Source: Chytridium lagenaria (Eukaryota > Chytridiomycota > Chytridiomycetes > Chytridiales > Chytridiaceae). Taken from it: 20,781 nucleotides of DNA. Positions within the stretch are counted from its first letter, which is position 1, and every line of letters begins with the position of its first letter. A program made the position numbers and the translations under genes. This document shows positions 1 through 9,600 of this stretch, piece by piece. Below the pieces are notes generated by a model. The model was given only the letters and a program-made list of their open reading frames with translations. It searched no databases and was not told where the DNA came from. The stretch covers positions 1 through 20,781 of the forward strand of contig JAHLKC010000287.1 in the NCBI GenBank assembly GCA_025449115.1, read 5' to 3'.

Positions 1-373
1 TTGAAACGGTGATGGATTGGTGGGGATGAGGCAGTTTAAATAGGCCTAGGCTTGTAGTACCGAGGCGAAGCTGCCTGTGCTCCACGATCCTGAATTTAAC
101 ACTTTCTCCATATGTAGCAACTTGGACTCTAGACGTGCAGAGTTCAACAAAAAGCACAGCCAACGTCGGTAGTTGGGCTCGCGTCCAAATGATGTGTGAT
201 CATCATGCGGCATTCTTAGGGCTGCTTCGCATGCGCTCTCAACCAACATTCCTTTTGGCCGTTTGGTGTTTGTTATCAAAGCGAAGCCTTCTCCACGAAT
301 TTACTGCAAATATTACAGAGTTCTGGGGAAGCTCTTGGGCAAATGAGCGTATTAACGGTCCAGGTCCATATAG
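1..373. other. No gene recognised at left edge
   Basis: Open frames exist on both strands, but none shows a recognisable domain or a start with good context. Bases 366-373 end in a CATATAG that could be a 3' splice site feeding the coding-like stretch that follows, so part of this segment may be intron or an upstream exon of a gene entering from the left. Nothing firmer can be supported. Confidence 0.3.
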
Positions 374-911
374 CCCCACACCCTTATAGAATACATGTTC
401 TGCGCCATCAATGAGCGCAAAGACACAGTGCAGCAGCTACGGCAGATCAGAAAACCGCTGCCTCTTTTGTAAGAAACTTCATGGATTATGACCTCCCATA
501 AGCCTTTTATTCTAGGCGTACATCGTGGAGGTCTTTTGGCTTCATTATATTGGCCGGCGCCATTGAAGCCTTTCGCCGAGAATAAGCAAAATGTTGAAGG
601 ACTGAGAATATTGTCGGTCAGGTTGAGACTATTGCCAATCGGGTTAAAAGTATTAAGGGCATCGACTCGCTTGTGAACTCCCTTTTGGGCTGTTCTCGAT
701 CTCGCTGGAATATAAAAGGCGTTTATCTTTCGAAAAGTCGATATCGTACGGCAGAACTCGATATAGCCTGATACCGTCACAGGAACTTCCTATGTCATTT
801 CGGTGAAGAGGAAGGTCCGTGCTGAGTGCCTCTAGCTTTGATGCAGACCTTGACATCGCCGATATGATAGATAACCCTCGCGAGTTAGCTTTCAGCAGAC
901 TGCGTAACTAA
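374..911 (+). CDS. Possible 3' part of an unidentified gene, frame-broken
   Basis: No family is recognised. A protein-like reading begins after a splice-like CATATAG and runs through residues such as INERKDTVQQLRQIRKPLPL. A 47-base GTAAGA...TTCTAG segment (469-515) looks like an intron, and splicing it leads to FGFIILAGAIEAF. The frame then shifts at about 577 and back at about 602 (ENKQNVEG, then ENIVGQVETIANRVKSIKG, helical and coiled-coil-like). After another shift near 770 a third segment passes an in-frame TGA and ends SSFDADLDIADMIDNPREL...RN with TAA at 909-911. The even amino-acid composition suggests real coding sequence, but at least three frame changes and one stop are needed. It may be a pseudogene, or a real gene damaged by sequence errors like those seen elsewhere in the window. 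The 5' end is not visible. Confidence 0.3.
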
Positions 912-1334
912 TTTTCGTCAAAAAGTTCAAGCCCTCTTCTTGACAACCTTTGTTTTATGATGGGGCTCCATGAAAGCCATCCTTATCCATCATCTACCGC
1001 CATCACCCCTACTCTCCCCTCATTTAACCTTCGCCAATTACTCATTTAGCCCTCGCTTTGCAGCCTCCCTCGACCTTCACCTCTATTTCGCTCTATACAA
1101 CTTGACCCATCTCCATACCTATCAAATGCAAGTTATCCATCCAATCCATCATCACATATGAAAAAGTCAGAATTCCAGCCAGAATATCTTCGAATACGAG
1201 CAGGATTCACTGCCCTGGCATTAGATCTTGCTAGAGAGGTGTATAGTAACGAATAGACAGGGATATTACAGAAAAAAACATATTTTTGCAAAACTAGATA
1301 GTCTGCTCAAAACAATATTTTCTTAAGTTAAGCA
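912..1334. other. Intergenic, no gene seen
   Basis: C/T-rich on the plus strand from about 970 to 1150 and A/T-rich from about 1250 to 1330. The 63-residue open frame starting at 970 has low-complexity His/Leu/Pro composition and no domain, so it is not called. A short stretch at about 977-1052 resembles the 3' end of the homeobox gene (see findings). Confidence 0.4.
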
Positions 1335-1409
1335 GAGCCCAAATGGCTCATCTGGTAGTTCCTCCCGCCGATGTGGGAAGAAGCGCAGGTTCGATTTCTG
1401 TTTGGCGCA
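1335..1409 (+). pseudogene. Degenerate tRNA-like element (tRNA pseudogene or SINE head)
   Basis: The element carries an A-box-like TGGCTCATCTGGTA (1344-1357) and a near-perfect B box GGTTCGATTTC (1388-1398). The T arm folds as 1385-1389 with 1397-1401 around the 7-base loop TTCGATT. The 3' end reads TTGGCGCA, as in a mature acceptor strand plus discriminator base. The anticodon stem TCCCG/TGGGA closes a loop CCGATG that is one base short; the sequence at the anticodon position would be GAT. The D stem has two mismatches (GCTC against GTTC) and the 5' acceptor strand has an extra C and a mismatch. No T-run terminator follows. A working tRNA is therefore unlikely; a tRNA pseudogene or a tRNA-derived SINE head fits better. 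Confidence 0.5.
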
Positions 1410-1630
1410 GAATACGCACAGCTTTGACTCGACGAAACGAATCGTGAGTTGATCGAAGCGGTGTTTGAAAATATTAGCCACTCAGAAATCTAGAAAACTT
1501 CATAGTTCTTCCTGGTTCGTTTCTTTAACACATTCGAAGTTGAGCTACCGGCGGATATCTACTCTCTTAGCTCTAAAAAGGGATGAACTTCATCGTGTGA
1601 TTCCCAAAAAAAAACCTCTTCGGGGTTTCA
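1410..1630. other. Non-coding spacer downstream of tRNA-like element
   Basis: No gene is recognised. It could be the body of a tRNA-derived SINE, because it lies between the tRNA-like head and a simple A/C repeat, but no second copy is in the window to prove this. The long plus frame starting at 1465 runs straight into the repeat and is an artefact of it. Confidence 0.3.
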
Positions 1631-1740
1631 AACTAAAACCAACCAACCAAACAAACCAAAACCAAACAAAACCAAAACCAAACCAAACCAAAAACCAAAA
1701 AACAAAAACAAAAAACAAACAAACCAAATCAAACCCCAAA
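1631..1740 (+). repeat. Low-complexity A/C-only tract, irregular (AACCA)n
   Basis: For about 110 bases the plus strand consists almost entirely of A and C, built from irregular AACC, AAAC and ACCAA units, with a single T near 1729 and essentially no G. The opposite strand is a G/T tract of TTGG/TTTTGG units. It is directly followed by a T/C-rich stretch (about 1755-1850). It may be a microsatellite or the simple-repeat tail of a retroposed element. Confidence 0.85.
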
Positions 1741-2057
1741 AAGGTTTATCTAAACCTCCATTTCTTTTTTCCTTTCTTTTTTACATTTTTACTTTTTTTA
1801 TCCGACCGGGTCTTTTATCACAATATGTTGACTTTTTTTTTACCTTTCTTACAACAGGTTAAATGTAATGATCACAAAGGCTCGACGAAACGAGAAAAAG
1901 AAGCAGATCGTAAGCTCGATAAAGGTCGGAAAATAAATATTACAAAAACAAATAACACAAAATAACATTTCGCTAGTCCATTGGACTGGTCACCAGAAAA
2001 AAAAAATTCCCCAGCCGATAAATACTCCTTCGACCTTAAACGCCACGCATTCCCACC
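1741..2057. other. T-rich spacer and 3' flank of homeobox gene
   Basis: T- and C-rich on the plus strand to about 1860, then A-rich to about 1965. It lies immediately 3' of the minus-strand homeobox gene, so part of it should be that gene's 3' UTR. No open frame with a domain was seen. Confidence 0.4.
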
Positions 2058-4810
2058 TCACACGGCCTCCACGACTCTTGCCGCCATCACCTTATCCGCT
2101 CTCTCTCCAAACCCTTTACTCTTTAGCCCCCGCATCCCAAGTTTTAACACCTGCCGCAGCGCCGAGCCTTGCTCCAGCTTATCATGACTAGGCTCAGAAC
2201 CCGGCGGCACGTCCAACTCTGCACCCGAATCAGCGCGTTCGAAAAAGAGTTGAAGCTTAAATTGTGCTTCAGGGGAAAGCCGTAGGACGTCACGAGGACG
2301 CGATCTAATAAAGAGTTGAGCACTGTTAGTGTATTCAAGAAATAACTTAGAAATAATCTGTTTAAGAAACCTGTCACTTACTCTCCACCTCCACGTCCAA
2401 TTGCACCTTCCAAAACACTCCCCCTCTCCCCTTCATCAAACTCCTCCTCATCCCCTTCATCAAAATCATCTTCCCTATCCTCCTCCTCTTCCTCCTCTTC
2501 CCTACCTCCATCCTCTTCTTCATCTTCTCCCTCCTCCATGTCATCCCTACCCTCCCCAACTCCATCACCCCCCTCTGACCCACTAGCAGACCCAGACGAT
2601 GTTCCACTCGTCTCCGAAAACGACGACAACTTTGACGTCTTCGACGACGCCTTCGTCCTATCACGTTGTGAATCATCCGAAGAGGTTGAAGACCCTGACG
2701 ATGAAGCCGCTGCCGGGGCTAGCGCTGGTTTCATCACCGCTGTCACCAACGCCGCAGCAGGATTCACTAGTCGATTCCCATCACGTCCTTGAAACGCAAC
2801 GTCAACGGGTCTCCTCACTTCCGTGGCCACCGTATCCATCTCCACATCCTCATTAGGTGACCCCATAGCAGGCCTACCCGCCCCAACCCCATCATCAGCA
2901 ACAGCCGCAGCCGCCACCATCTCCGGTTTATAATACAACGACTTCATCAACTTTTGTATATTCGCAATGCCCTCTTTCGAAAGCGTCTCGTACCCAATGG
3001 CATCGACAGACTCCAAGTCATCCTGCACAGGCTGCGGTACGGGTCTCTTTGCTCTTTGTCTCGGAGCAGACACCACGTGTGTCGGGGTCTGTGGAACAGA
3101 TACCGGAGGAGATGGACCCGGTGCCGGTGTTGGAATAGCCGATGTTGATGTTGAGGTTGTGCCAGACACGGTTTGAGCGGCAGCTTCGAGGGCCATTGCG
3201 GTTTGAGAGGGTGGTGGCCCGCCGTTCATGTACCCATTTGAGTTGGATGAAGTTTGGTAGTAAGCGGGGGTGTAATGAGAGGGGTAGACCATATTAGGGG
3301 GGAGGAGGACAAAGCTGCCGTTTTGAGGAGAGACCGTTTGACCGGTAAGATGGAGCATTTGGGCAGCAGCTTGATGCATTAGATGAGCTGGGTGTTGAGG
3401 TTGATGAAAGTGAGGTTGGGAATGAGGGAACGAAGTAACGCTGTTCCGCCTTAACAAAAAAAAGGTGTGAGCAGGACAATAGAGATGATGCGATGGCTTA
3501 CCGTTGGTCAACATGATTCTCTATATGAGAAGGTTGAGTTTGAGTTTGAGCAGGAAAAGGCTGAGACTGAGTAAGCGAGGGTTGAGGTTGACTAGGAGTT
3601 GGCCATTGTTTGTTCCCGATAAAGAGGCTCGCCGTGTCGTCCCAGGTAGGGGCCAGCTAGGACTCACTTGCAACGGGCGTAGCGGGCGGAGCAGATGTAG
3701 CTTGGGTTGGAGCTGGAGACGGAGAAGGAGCAGGGGCTGAAGCTGGAGCAGGGGCAGGTGCAGGAATACCAGCAGCAGACTTGCGTTGGGACCTAGCAGA
3801 TGCAGATTTTACCGGTGTTGGCGTCGCTGAAGAACTCCTGACCGCGCTCTGTGAGCTCGTAGGGCAGGTGACGACCCCTCCCCCTTACCAACCTTTCTTT
3901 CCTTGAATCTCATATTGGTAAACCAATTCTTCACCTTTGCGTCCTCCAACTCCAGATTCGCAGCAATCCGCATCATGTCATCTGAAGTAGGCTTCGTGTT
4001 GGTTGCATAGTATTCTTTAAGATAAGCCACTTGCTCAGGGTCAAGCTTTTTACGCTTGTTGCTGTCCTCGACAAGGTCAGGATCGAGGGCTCGAGAGGTT
4101 TTCTTGCGGGATGAGGTTGGACGGGTGTTCATGCGGGTTGGGGCAGAGGTTTTGGGGTGTCGATGGGGATTAAAAGGTCGTCGTCGGAGAGTTCGTCGAT
4201 TTCCATCATGTTGGCGCTAGGGATGGTGATATTGCCGGAACTGATGAGAGAAGCGACTTGCTCCACGGGGGAAGTGTCAGCCATGGGGAACTGATGCCTT
4301 TGAGGATCTGGTCCCCTATGAACAACGTTTGGGGATATCGACGCTGTGCTGGATTCCTTGTCCGATTCGAATGTCGAAATAACTTTGCTGCACCAATCCT
4401 TTCAACCTTGACCTTCAAATGCAAACACAGGGCAGAGACTTCCAGCTGAGCAGGGGAGTTGACGGTCACCTCCAGAGACTCTACCTTTTCAGAAGAAAAC
4501 GGAAAGGGTTCGGCAGCAACGCTTTGATGGTCACAAACAAATCACTGAAAAATATTCCTCAGTGTTCAACAGGGAACTTGCAACTGGGAATCCAGCTGTA
4601 ATTCTTTGTTTTGCCATCGCGCTCGTGGGCTGGAATTATCTCGATACACCATGTTGGTCTGGAAACAGAAAACACTTAAGCTTCAACCAGCAGTGTTCAC
4701 CTCACAGAGAATGCTCCCTCAGAGAGTGCAGCCCTCAGTAATAAAGGTTGGTAAAGCGCAACTTTCTGGTTTTCAAAACGGTCTACCAACTCTAAATTCC
4801 CTTCGTGACT
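2058..4810 (-). CDS. Homeodomain transcription factor with unidentified N-terminal region
   Basis: Nuclear DNA-binding protein. A canonical homeodomain (genomic 3887-4063) has the recognition helix VKNWFTNMRFKERK with the invariant W, F, N and R. The spacing gives a standard 60-residue domain, not the TALE type. Downstream come an Ala/Pro/Ser-rich region, a Gln/His/Pro-rich region, a Glu/Asp-rich tail (about 2440-2530) and a last exon ending ADKVMAARVVEAV (stop 2058-2060). Introns with good borders are 2305-2381, 3450-3501 and 4659-4700. Upstream of MADTSPVEQVASL (ATG at 4284) the frame continues as unrecognised, strand-rich coding sequence to a 3' splice-like site at 4811. Either this is one long protein or the gene starts at 4284; the true start is not seen. 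Frame changes are needed at the A-run 4150-4153 and the G-run 3880-3884, and an in-frame TGA and TAG occur near 4586 and 3655. Not assignable to a named homeobox class. Confidence 0.75.
3887..4063 (-). other. Homeodomain
   Basis: About 59 codons from SNKRKKLDPEQVAYLKEYY to the helix-3 motif KNWFTNMRFKERK. A basic N-terminal arm (KRKK) precedes helix 1, which supports minor-groove contact. W48, F49, N51 and R53 of the standard numbering are all present. It is the best-conserved part of the gene, lies in one uninterrupted frame, and is flanked on both sides by single-base frame changes. Confidence 0.93.
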
Positions 4811-4851
4811 CTATGAAAAGTAAGCAAGTAACGTGAAAACTAAAGAGATTC

Positions 4852-4857
4852 TATATA
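4852..4857 (-). promoter_or_regulatory. Possible TATA box upstream of homeobox gene
   Basis: Minus-strand AATTATATAG lies about 42 bases upstream of the first coding-like exon (4810) and just downstream of the ropporin stop codon. If used, the homeobox transcript would start within about 70 bases of the upstream gene's end. The A/T-rich context makes a chance match possible. Confidence 0.25.
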
Positions 4858-4881
4858 ATTGAATAAAGGTAAACACTCCTT

Positions 4882-6109
4882 CTAATCTTCCTCAAAATGT
4901 TGCTCCTCCTCCACGTGCTCATCCGCTGGGACTCATCCACGTGCTCCTCATGATGCTCGTGCTCATCCTCAGCGTAGCTCTCGATAGGTGCGGCATCCTC
5001 GTGAACTTCCTGTTCTTGCTCGTGTGGCTGTTCAACGTGTTCTTCTTGCGCTGGTGGTACGTCCGCGGCTTCAGTGGCTTCAGCGTGCGCAGGCGCTGTT
5101 GCAGGTCTCCTTAAAAGTCCATGAGATTCTCGGAGGTGATTTTTGATCTAAATAAACGGATAATAGTTAGTTGTATAGATGATAAAGATCTTTGCAATAA
5201 ATGCCTACCCGGCAGTTTGAAGACCCCTGTGAGTGCTGTACACGGTTCATGTCACCTCTGGATCTTTCGGACAGGTAGTTTACTATTTCTAGGGTGGGAA
5301 CTGTGGGGAGGATCCGTTGTCGCTAAGGAGGAGGCCGACCATTCGACTGTGGCTTGGAATGTTGCGTATCATTTTCGTGTATTCACGATTCAGCCATTGA
5401 AAAAAAGGAATGGGAAACATAATACAAACATTTACTCACCCTGCAGCAGATGCACGAGTAACGCCAAACTGATCCATGGGACTTTTTCAGATGCCAGGCT
5501 CCGGTCTACACAAGGATGGTTGGGGGAAAGCTGTTAGAAAAGTTTCGGTGTCTCCTCCCTTATAGACAGGTTAACGAATAATTCAGCGTACTCACGTCAA
5601 GGTGTCGTTGAATTGTGATAAGGTGATGGACAGGTGCAGACACACCTCCTCAATCTCTTCTGTGCACATTCGGACGGTCCATGTTGGAGAACTAATCATA
5701 CAGAGCAATTATATACAGCGTCAGAGATCCATTCAACTCTCCTCCTTTTTCTTTCGATTTCGAAATAAGAGTGTCTTGGTATTCACCTTTGATAGAAACC
5801 CTCCAACTGCAATGTTGTAATCTTTTTCCCCGCCTGGGTCCTCTGTTTCGCAAGACGTCCAAAGTACCTTCACAGAAAAAAGAACACATCCGTCAGCAAC
5901 TGCAAAGACCATCGCTCCAGCAAACACACTGCGATGCCGATTGAACCAACACCCCCCTGCAAAAGATGAACTTACTCTGCAGATGAACTCAAGATATCCC
6001 CAGGCTGCGTCTTGATGATGTGTTTTGTGTAGTTTTTGAGGATATCTGGCAGATCCGGAGGGATTCGAATCTGCTCCGCGCAGTAAAGCGGCTCCTTGTT
6101 TCCAGCCAT
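4882..6109 (-). CDS. Ropporin-1-like / radial spoke protein 11-like flagellar protein
   Basis: Axonemal RIIa-domain protein. In animals and algae this family docks A-kinase anchoring partners and belongs to the radial spoke. The ATG at 6109 opens MAGNKEPLYCAEQIRIPPDL, followed by the RIIa core PDILKNYTKHIIKTQPGDIL and SSSAEYFGRLAKQ across the first splice. A second family motif, KVPWISLALLVHLLQG, matches the mid-protein block of ropporins. Exons: 5976-6109, 5787-5867, 5596-5691, 5440-5530, about 5209-5352, and a last exon 4882 to about 5134-5147; introns 1-4 are 108, 95, 65 and 87 bases with GT-AG ends. The tail is unusual: rich in Glu, His and Gln (EEHVEQPHEQEQEVHED), ending EEEQHFEED. Keeping frame needs one extra base at the C-run complementary to 5522-5526 and one at 4923-4924. 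Confidence is high for the family, lower for the exact 3' exons. Confidence 0.82.
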
Positions 6110-6619
6110 CGCCAACGAGTATGTGTGCGTGCGCCTTGTCAGATTCCTTCAAGAAATTGTTTGTAATTTTGTGGGGATCGAGGTGTTTTTTTCGGCAGAG
6201 TCCCCAAACGAACAATCACGATGTCGAAACAATGGGCGTCGTTTGGGTTGAAAACTTACTGGTACGTCGAGCTACGAAAAGAATGCATTTTGATTCGGTT
6301 TGGCGGAATGACGGCGGTTTTTTGGGTTTTAAAAAGCACCGTGGGATGAAATGGGGTAAGACTTGCTGTATGGACGGTTTATTCACGTTCTGAGATGGTG
6401 TAAATGCGACTAGTGCACGTGCCAGACAAATGTATAGAAAACAATCTTTCGTAGGATGCAGGGGATTAGAAAAAGATGGCGAAAAAAAAAATGTATATCC
6501 AAAAACTGAAACAGCGTATGCAAGAGGTGCAATCATTGAGAGTGTCAAAAAGCCTGAATACAACGACCAGAACTCAAAAATGCCTTCACTAAGCGAGCAG
6601 GCGAGAGCTCTTAAAACTA
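6110..6619. other. Intergenic: 5' flank of ropporin-like gene, 3' flank of GRAM-VASt gene
   Basis: Open frames on both strands lack domains. On the minus strand a GTAAGT at 6259-6254 follows a short ATG-containing segment (MHSFRSSTYQ). An upstream leader exon with a 5' UTR intron before the ATG at 6109 is therefore possible, but no acceptor is clearly best. No TATA box stands out. Confidence 0.35.
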
Positions 6620-9600
6620 TCAACCCTCTATTTGCTGACCAGCAGCGAACTTTGTATCAGGAGCATCCAAAAATGCCTCAGCCGGACTGTGAACCTCCCC
6701 AACCACTTTTTGTACCGCTGCAATACTATCATCTCCATCCACAGCAAGCAACTTCTCAACAATGGTCTCCACAACAATCCTCCTCTCAGGTTCTGATAAC
6801 TTTTTCAATGGATCCATAACTTCTATCTCCTGCTTTTCTTTAATCGCATCATCTTCAGCCTTCACAGCCTCGCTATCGTCCACAACCTTGCCTTTCTCAG
6901 TGTCGATAGGAGCTCCAGCAATATCAGCCAGGGTTGTGCCCATATTCCGACGAATACGGTCAAGATGTGCACGAATAAGATCGTTGGAACGTCCAGCGTC
7001 CGCAATAGCTTGACGAGAAGCCGTCAAGACGCAAAGGAGCGATCAACGAAGCGAGATTGCGCTTCAGCCAGTTCTGATCTACGCACAGCGTTAGTAAGGA
7101 CAATAATACTATCAGGCACTAACCTCAACCTCATCCACTCCAACTCCTCTTTCTCCTCCGCACTCAACGGCCCTTACGCCCCTCGCCCCCCGCAGCCTTC
7201 GCCTCCCTTACCGCCAAAAGAGCATTATCCAACCTCTCCAATATCCGCCATCCAAATCACATTCAACGCCGTCAAACCACTCCCGCGCAACGGCTAAAAG
7301 CACCAACGCCATCACAAGCATCGACCACACGTTCGGGGTATGCCAGACAAACGGCTACCGTCACCACACCGCCATTACCACCGGCATTCGCACCGTCTTT
7401 CCAGTTCTGTCGGTGTTAGTGGAATTGCGGTGGCGGGACCGACGACGTTCGGATTTGGAACGTTGACGGGTCGGCGAACCACCACACCACTCCCACACCA
7501 GCACCCCCACCACCTGCGGCTGCTCCTGATGACATAGAATCTGTTCGTGCCCCAGCAGCTGACATCCATCCAGTAACGCTCCTCGGTAACTTTATATTCG
7601 CAATCCAAGCCGTACTGCTACATCAACAGGTCGCCCACCCACCTCGACACCCCATTCAAGTCCACAATCCCGTTTCACAGGCACGCAACCGCCGCCAAAT
7701 CAATACCTCCCAAAGCACCACCCACGTTGTCACAACCACCTCGTCATTGGCAGGGTTTAACCGTGATTTCCTGCTAACAGTTCCGTGCGACGTAAAACGG
7801 CTCACGTCGGAGTTGCTGTCGCTGTCGGATGTGTTCGAGCGGGAATGTCGGGTGCGGATTTCTGACGGAGTGCGTCGGTTGGTGTAGGACGAGGATGGTT
7901 TGAGGGAGAAGGTTGATGGTGCGAGTGATTTGTGGGCGATGGAGATGGAGGGATTGGGTTAGGGGTGCAGAAGGTGTGAAGGCTTTCGAGGCAATTTTGT
8001 TCGATGCGTTCTAAGAAGTTCATGAGTTTGAACTGTGGTAATCGGAAAAGCCTTACCTTTCATGATAATCTTTTTCATAAATTACTTTGGGCGCTTATGA
8101 CCAGTCTCGAGTTTGATGATCCTTCGTGGGTGAGCAGTAGCGGATGACAGTCTGAAAATCTCACCATAAGGAAGCTTTGGTGTTTTGGTCATCGTTTCCA
8201 CCGTTAAAGATCTTACAAAATGTTTAGATTTCATCATTATATATATAAAAACAACATACTTTTTATCCGATGCGATAACAATCTGTCTTTCAAAGCAATA
8301 AGTGGGTGTCGGTTTTGAACTACAAATAGTTTAGAATAACAGCTTTTCACTAATAAGAAAATTAAGGACACTCGTAACTTACTCATCGGCATTTTCACCA
8401 TAATTACACGTCACCTCCCTCTCACTCCCTATCCCAAGTCCTCACTCCACTTCTCCACCCTCAAATTCACCGAATCTTTTTCCGGTGCGCATCCAACCAT
8501 CTCCCGTACCCCTTGTTCCGTAGCGCCAAAAAGCGCAACACAAAGTTCCTCAAAGTCCATTCCAAAACTTCATTCATCACAGTGTTTTCAAAATGTGCTT
8601 CACATCCACATTCACGGGAATGTCGATAGACGGGGATTGTGGGGGTGTGGGGTCGAAGGAGTGGGATCCGTCGACAGGGCGGATAGGGCACCTGAGCTCG
8701 TGTTAAGGCGAGATGTGGTGAGAGGGGGAAGAGTGGGATGGATTCTTCATTGCTGCTGCCGTTGGAGGTTGGGGCGGCTCCAGCGGCTGGACCAGTTTCT
8801 GATGGATGATTTTCTTAAAGAGCCCAACGGTAGCAGACCGATTCGTACGCGTTGCAACCGGCGTAGATTCATTTTCTGACGTTTCGTGGCTCCTGTTGCA
8901 ACAACAATACGTAAATAATATGGACGGGAATAACAATGATACTGAATTATTGGTCGAGAAGTCAACTCACGCTAATTTTGCGACCACGACTGGGTGTTTT
9001 TAGCTCAAATGATGGACACGCTCCCTGCGTTAATGCCGACCACGCTTCTTAGGAAGATTATCATGAGGGTGGAGGAACGATTCTAAGGCCGAAGAAGGCT
9101 GTTCACATGTCCAAAGTTGGTGTAGATTGGGCCGTCGACGAAGCTGAGCTCGCACTTTTCGTCGGAGAAATCCAAAACTCTGCAACGGGCGTTGTAGGCG
9201 TGTCGGCGACCCGGTACAATCGAACTTTTCCGCAAAACTCATCAGCCGTCATAATGTATCATCCAAAGGCGCGTTCGGAGATGTCCCATCAACCGGTCAG
9301 CAGGGAATGCGTTCGCGGAAATTTCCAGAGTTCTACTATGTCCATGAACGCGCTATCACGTTTCAAGAAAGAGCGAATACATATTATGGTCGGATGTTGC
9401 AATACGGATGGCGTTGGGGAACATGCCAGCTGTGCTTTCTTCTCGACGGTCACGACTTCTGTGAACGGGATCACTATCGTGTAAGGTTACCGAGAATGTT
9501 GGCGTAAAAGGATATGTAGTTGCTGGTGAGGAATATTTTGCCTTGTATGAGGACTTCGCGTTCCAACGCGCATGTATATACTGAGAATAAAAACGCGTTT

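Noticed and set aside
710..716. TATAAAA on the plus strand near 711 as a promoter
   Set aside because: It lies inside protein-like sequence and no gene starts within a few hundred bases downstream.
1465..1965. 166-residue plus-strand open frame as a gene
   Set aside because: Its length comes from the A/C-only repeat, which lacks stop codons in this frame; the product is a low-complexity Asn/Gln/Lys/Thr string with no start context or domain.
2329..2676. Plus- and minus-strand frames rich in His/Pro or Arg over the acidic tail region
   Set aside because: They are shadows of the Glu/Asp-rich homeobox tail in other frames.
4910..4955. Repeated CACGTG (E-box-like) sites
   Set aside because: They fall in the coding tail of the ropporin-like gene, where repeated Glu-His-Val-Asp/Glu codons produce the same bases.
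5733..6215. 160-residue minus frame read as one uninterrupted protein
   Set aside because: It reads through two introns of the ropporin-like gene in the wrong frame; the spliced reading gives the RIIa domain instead.
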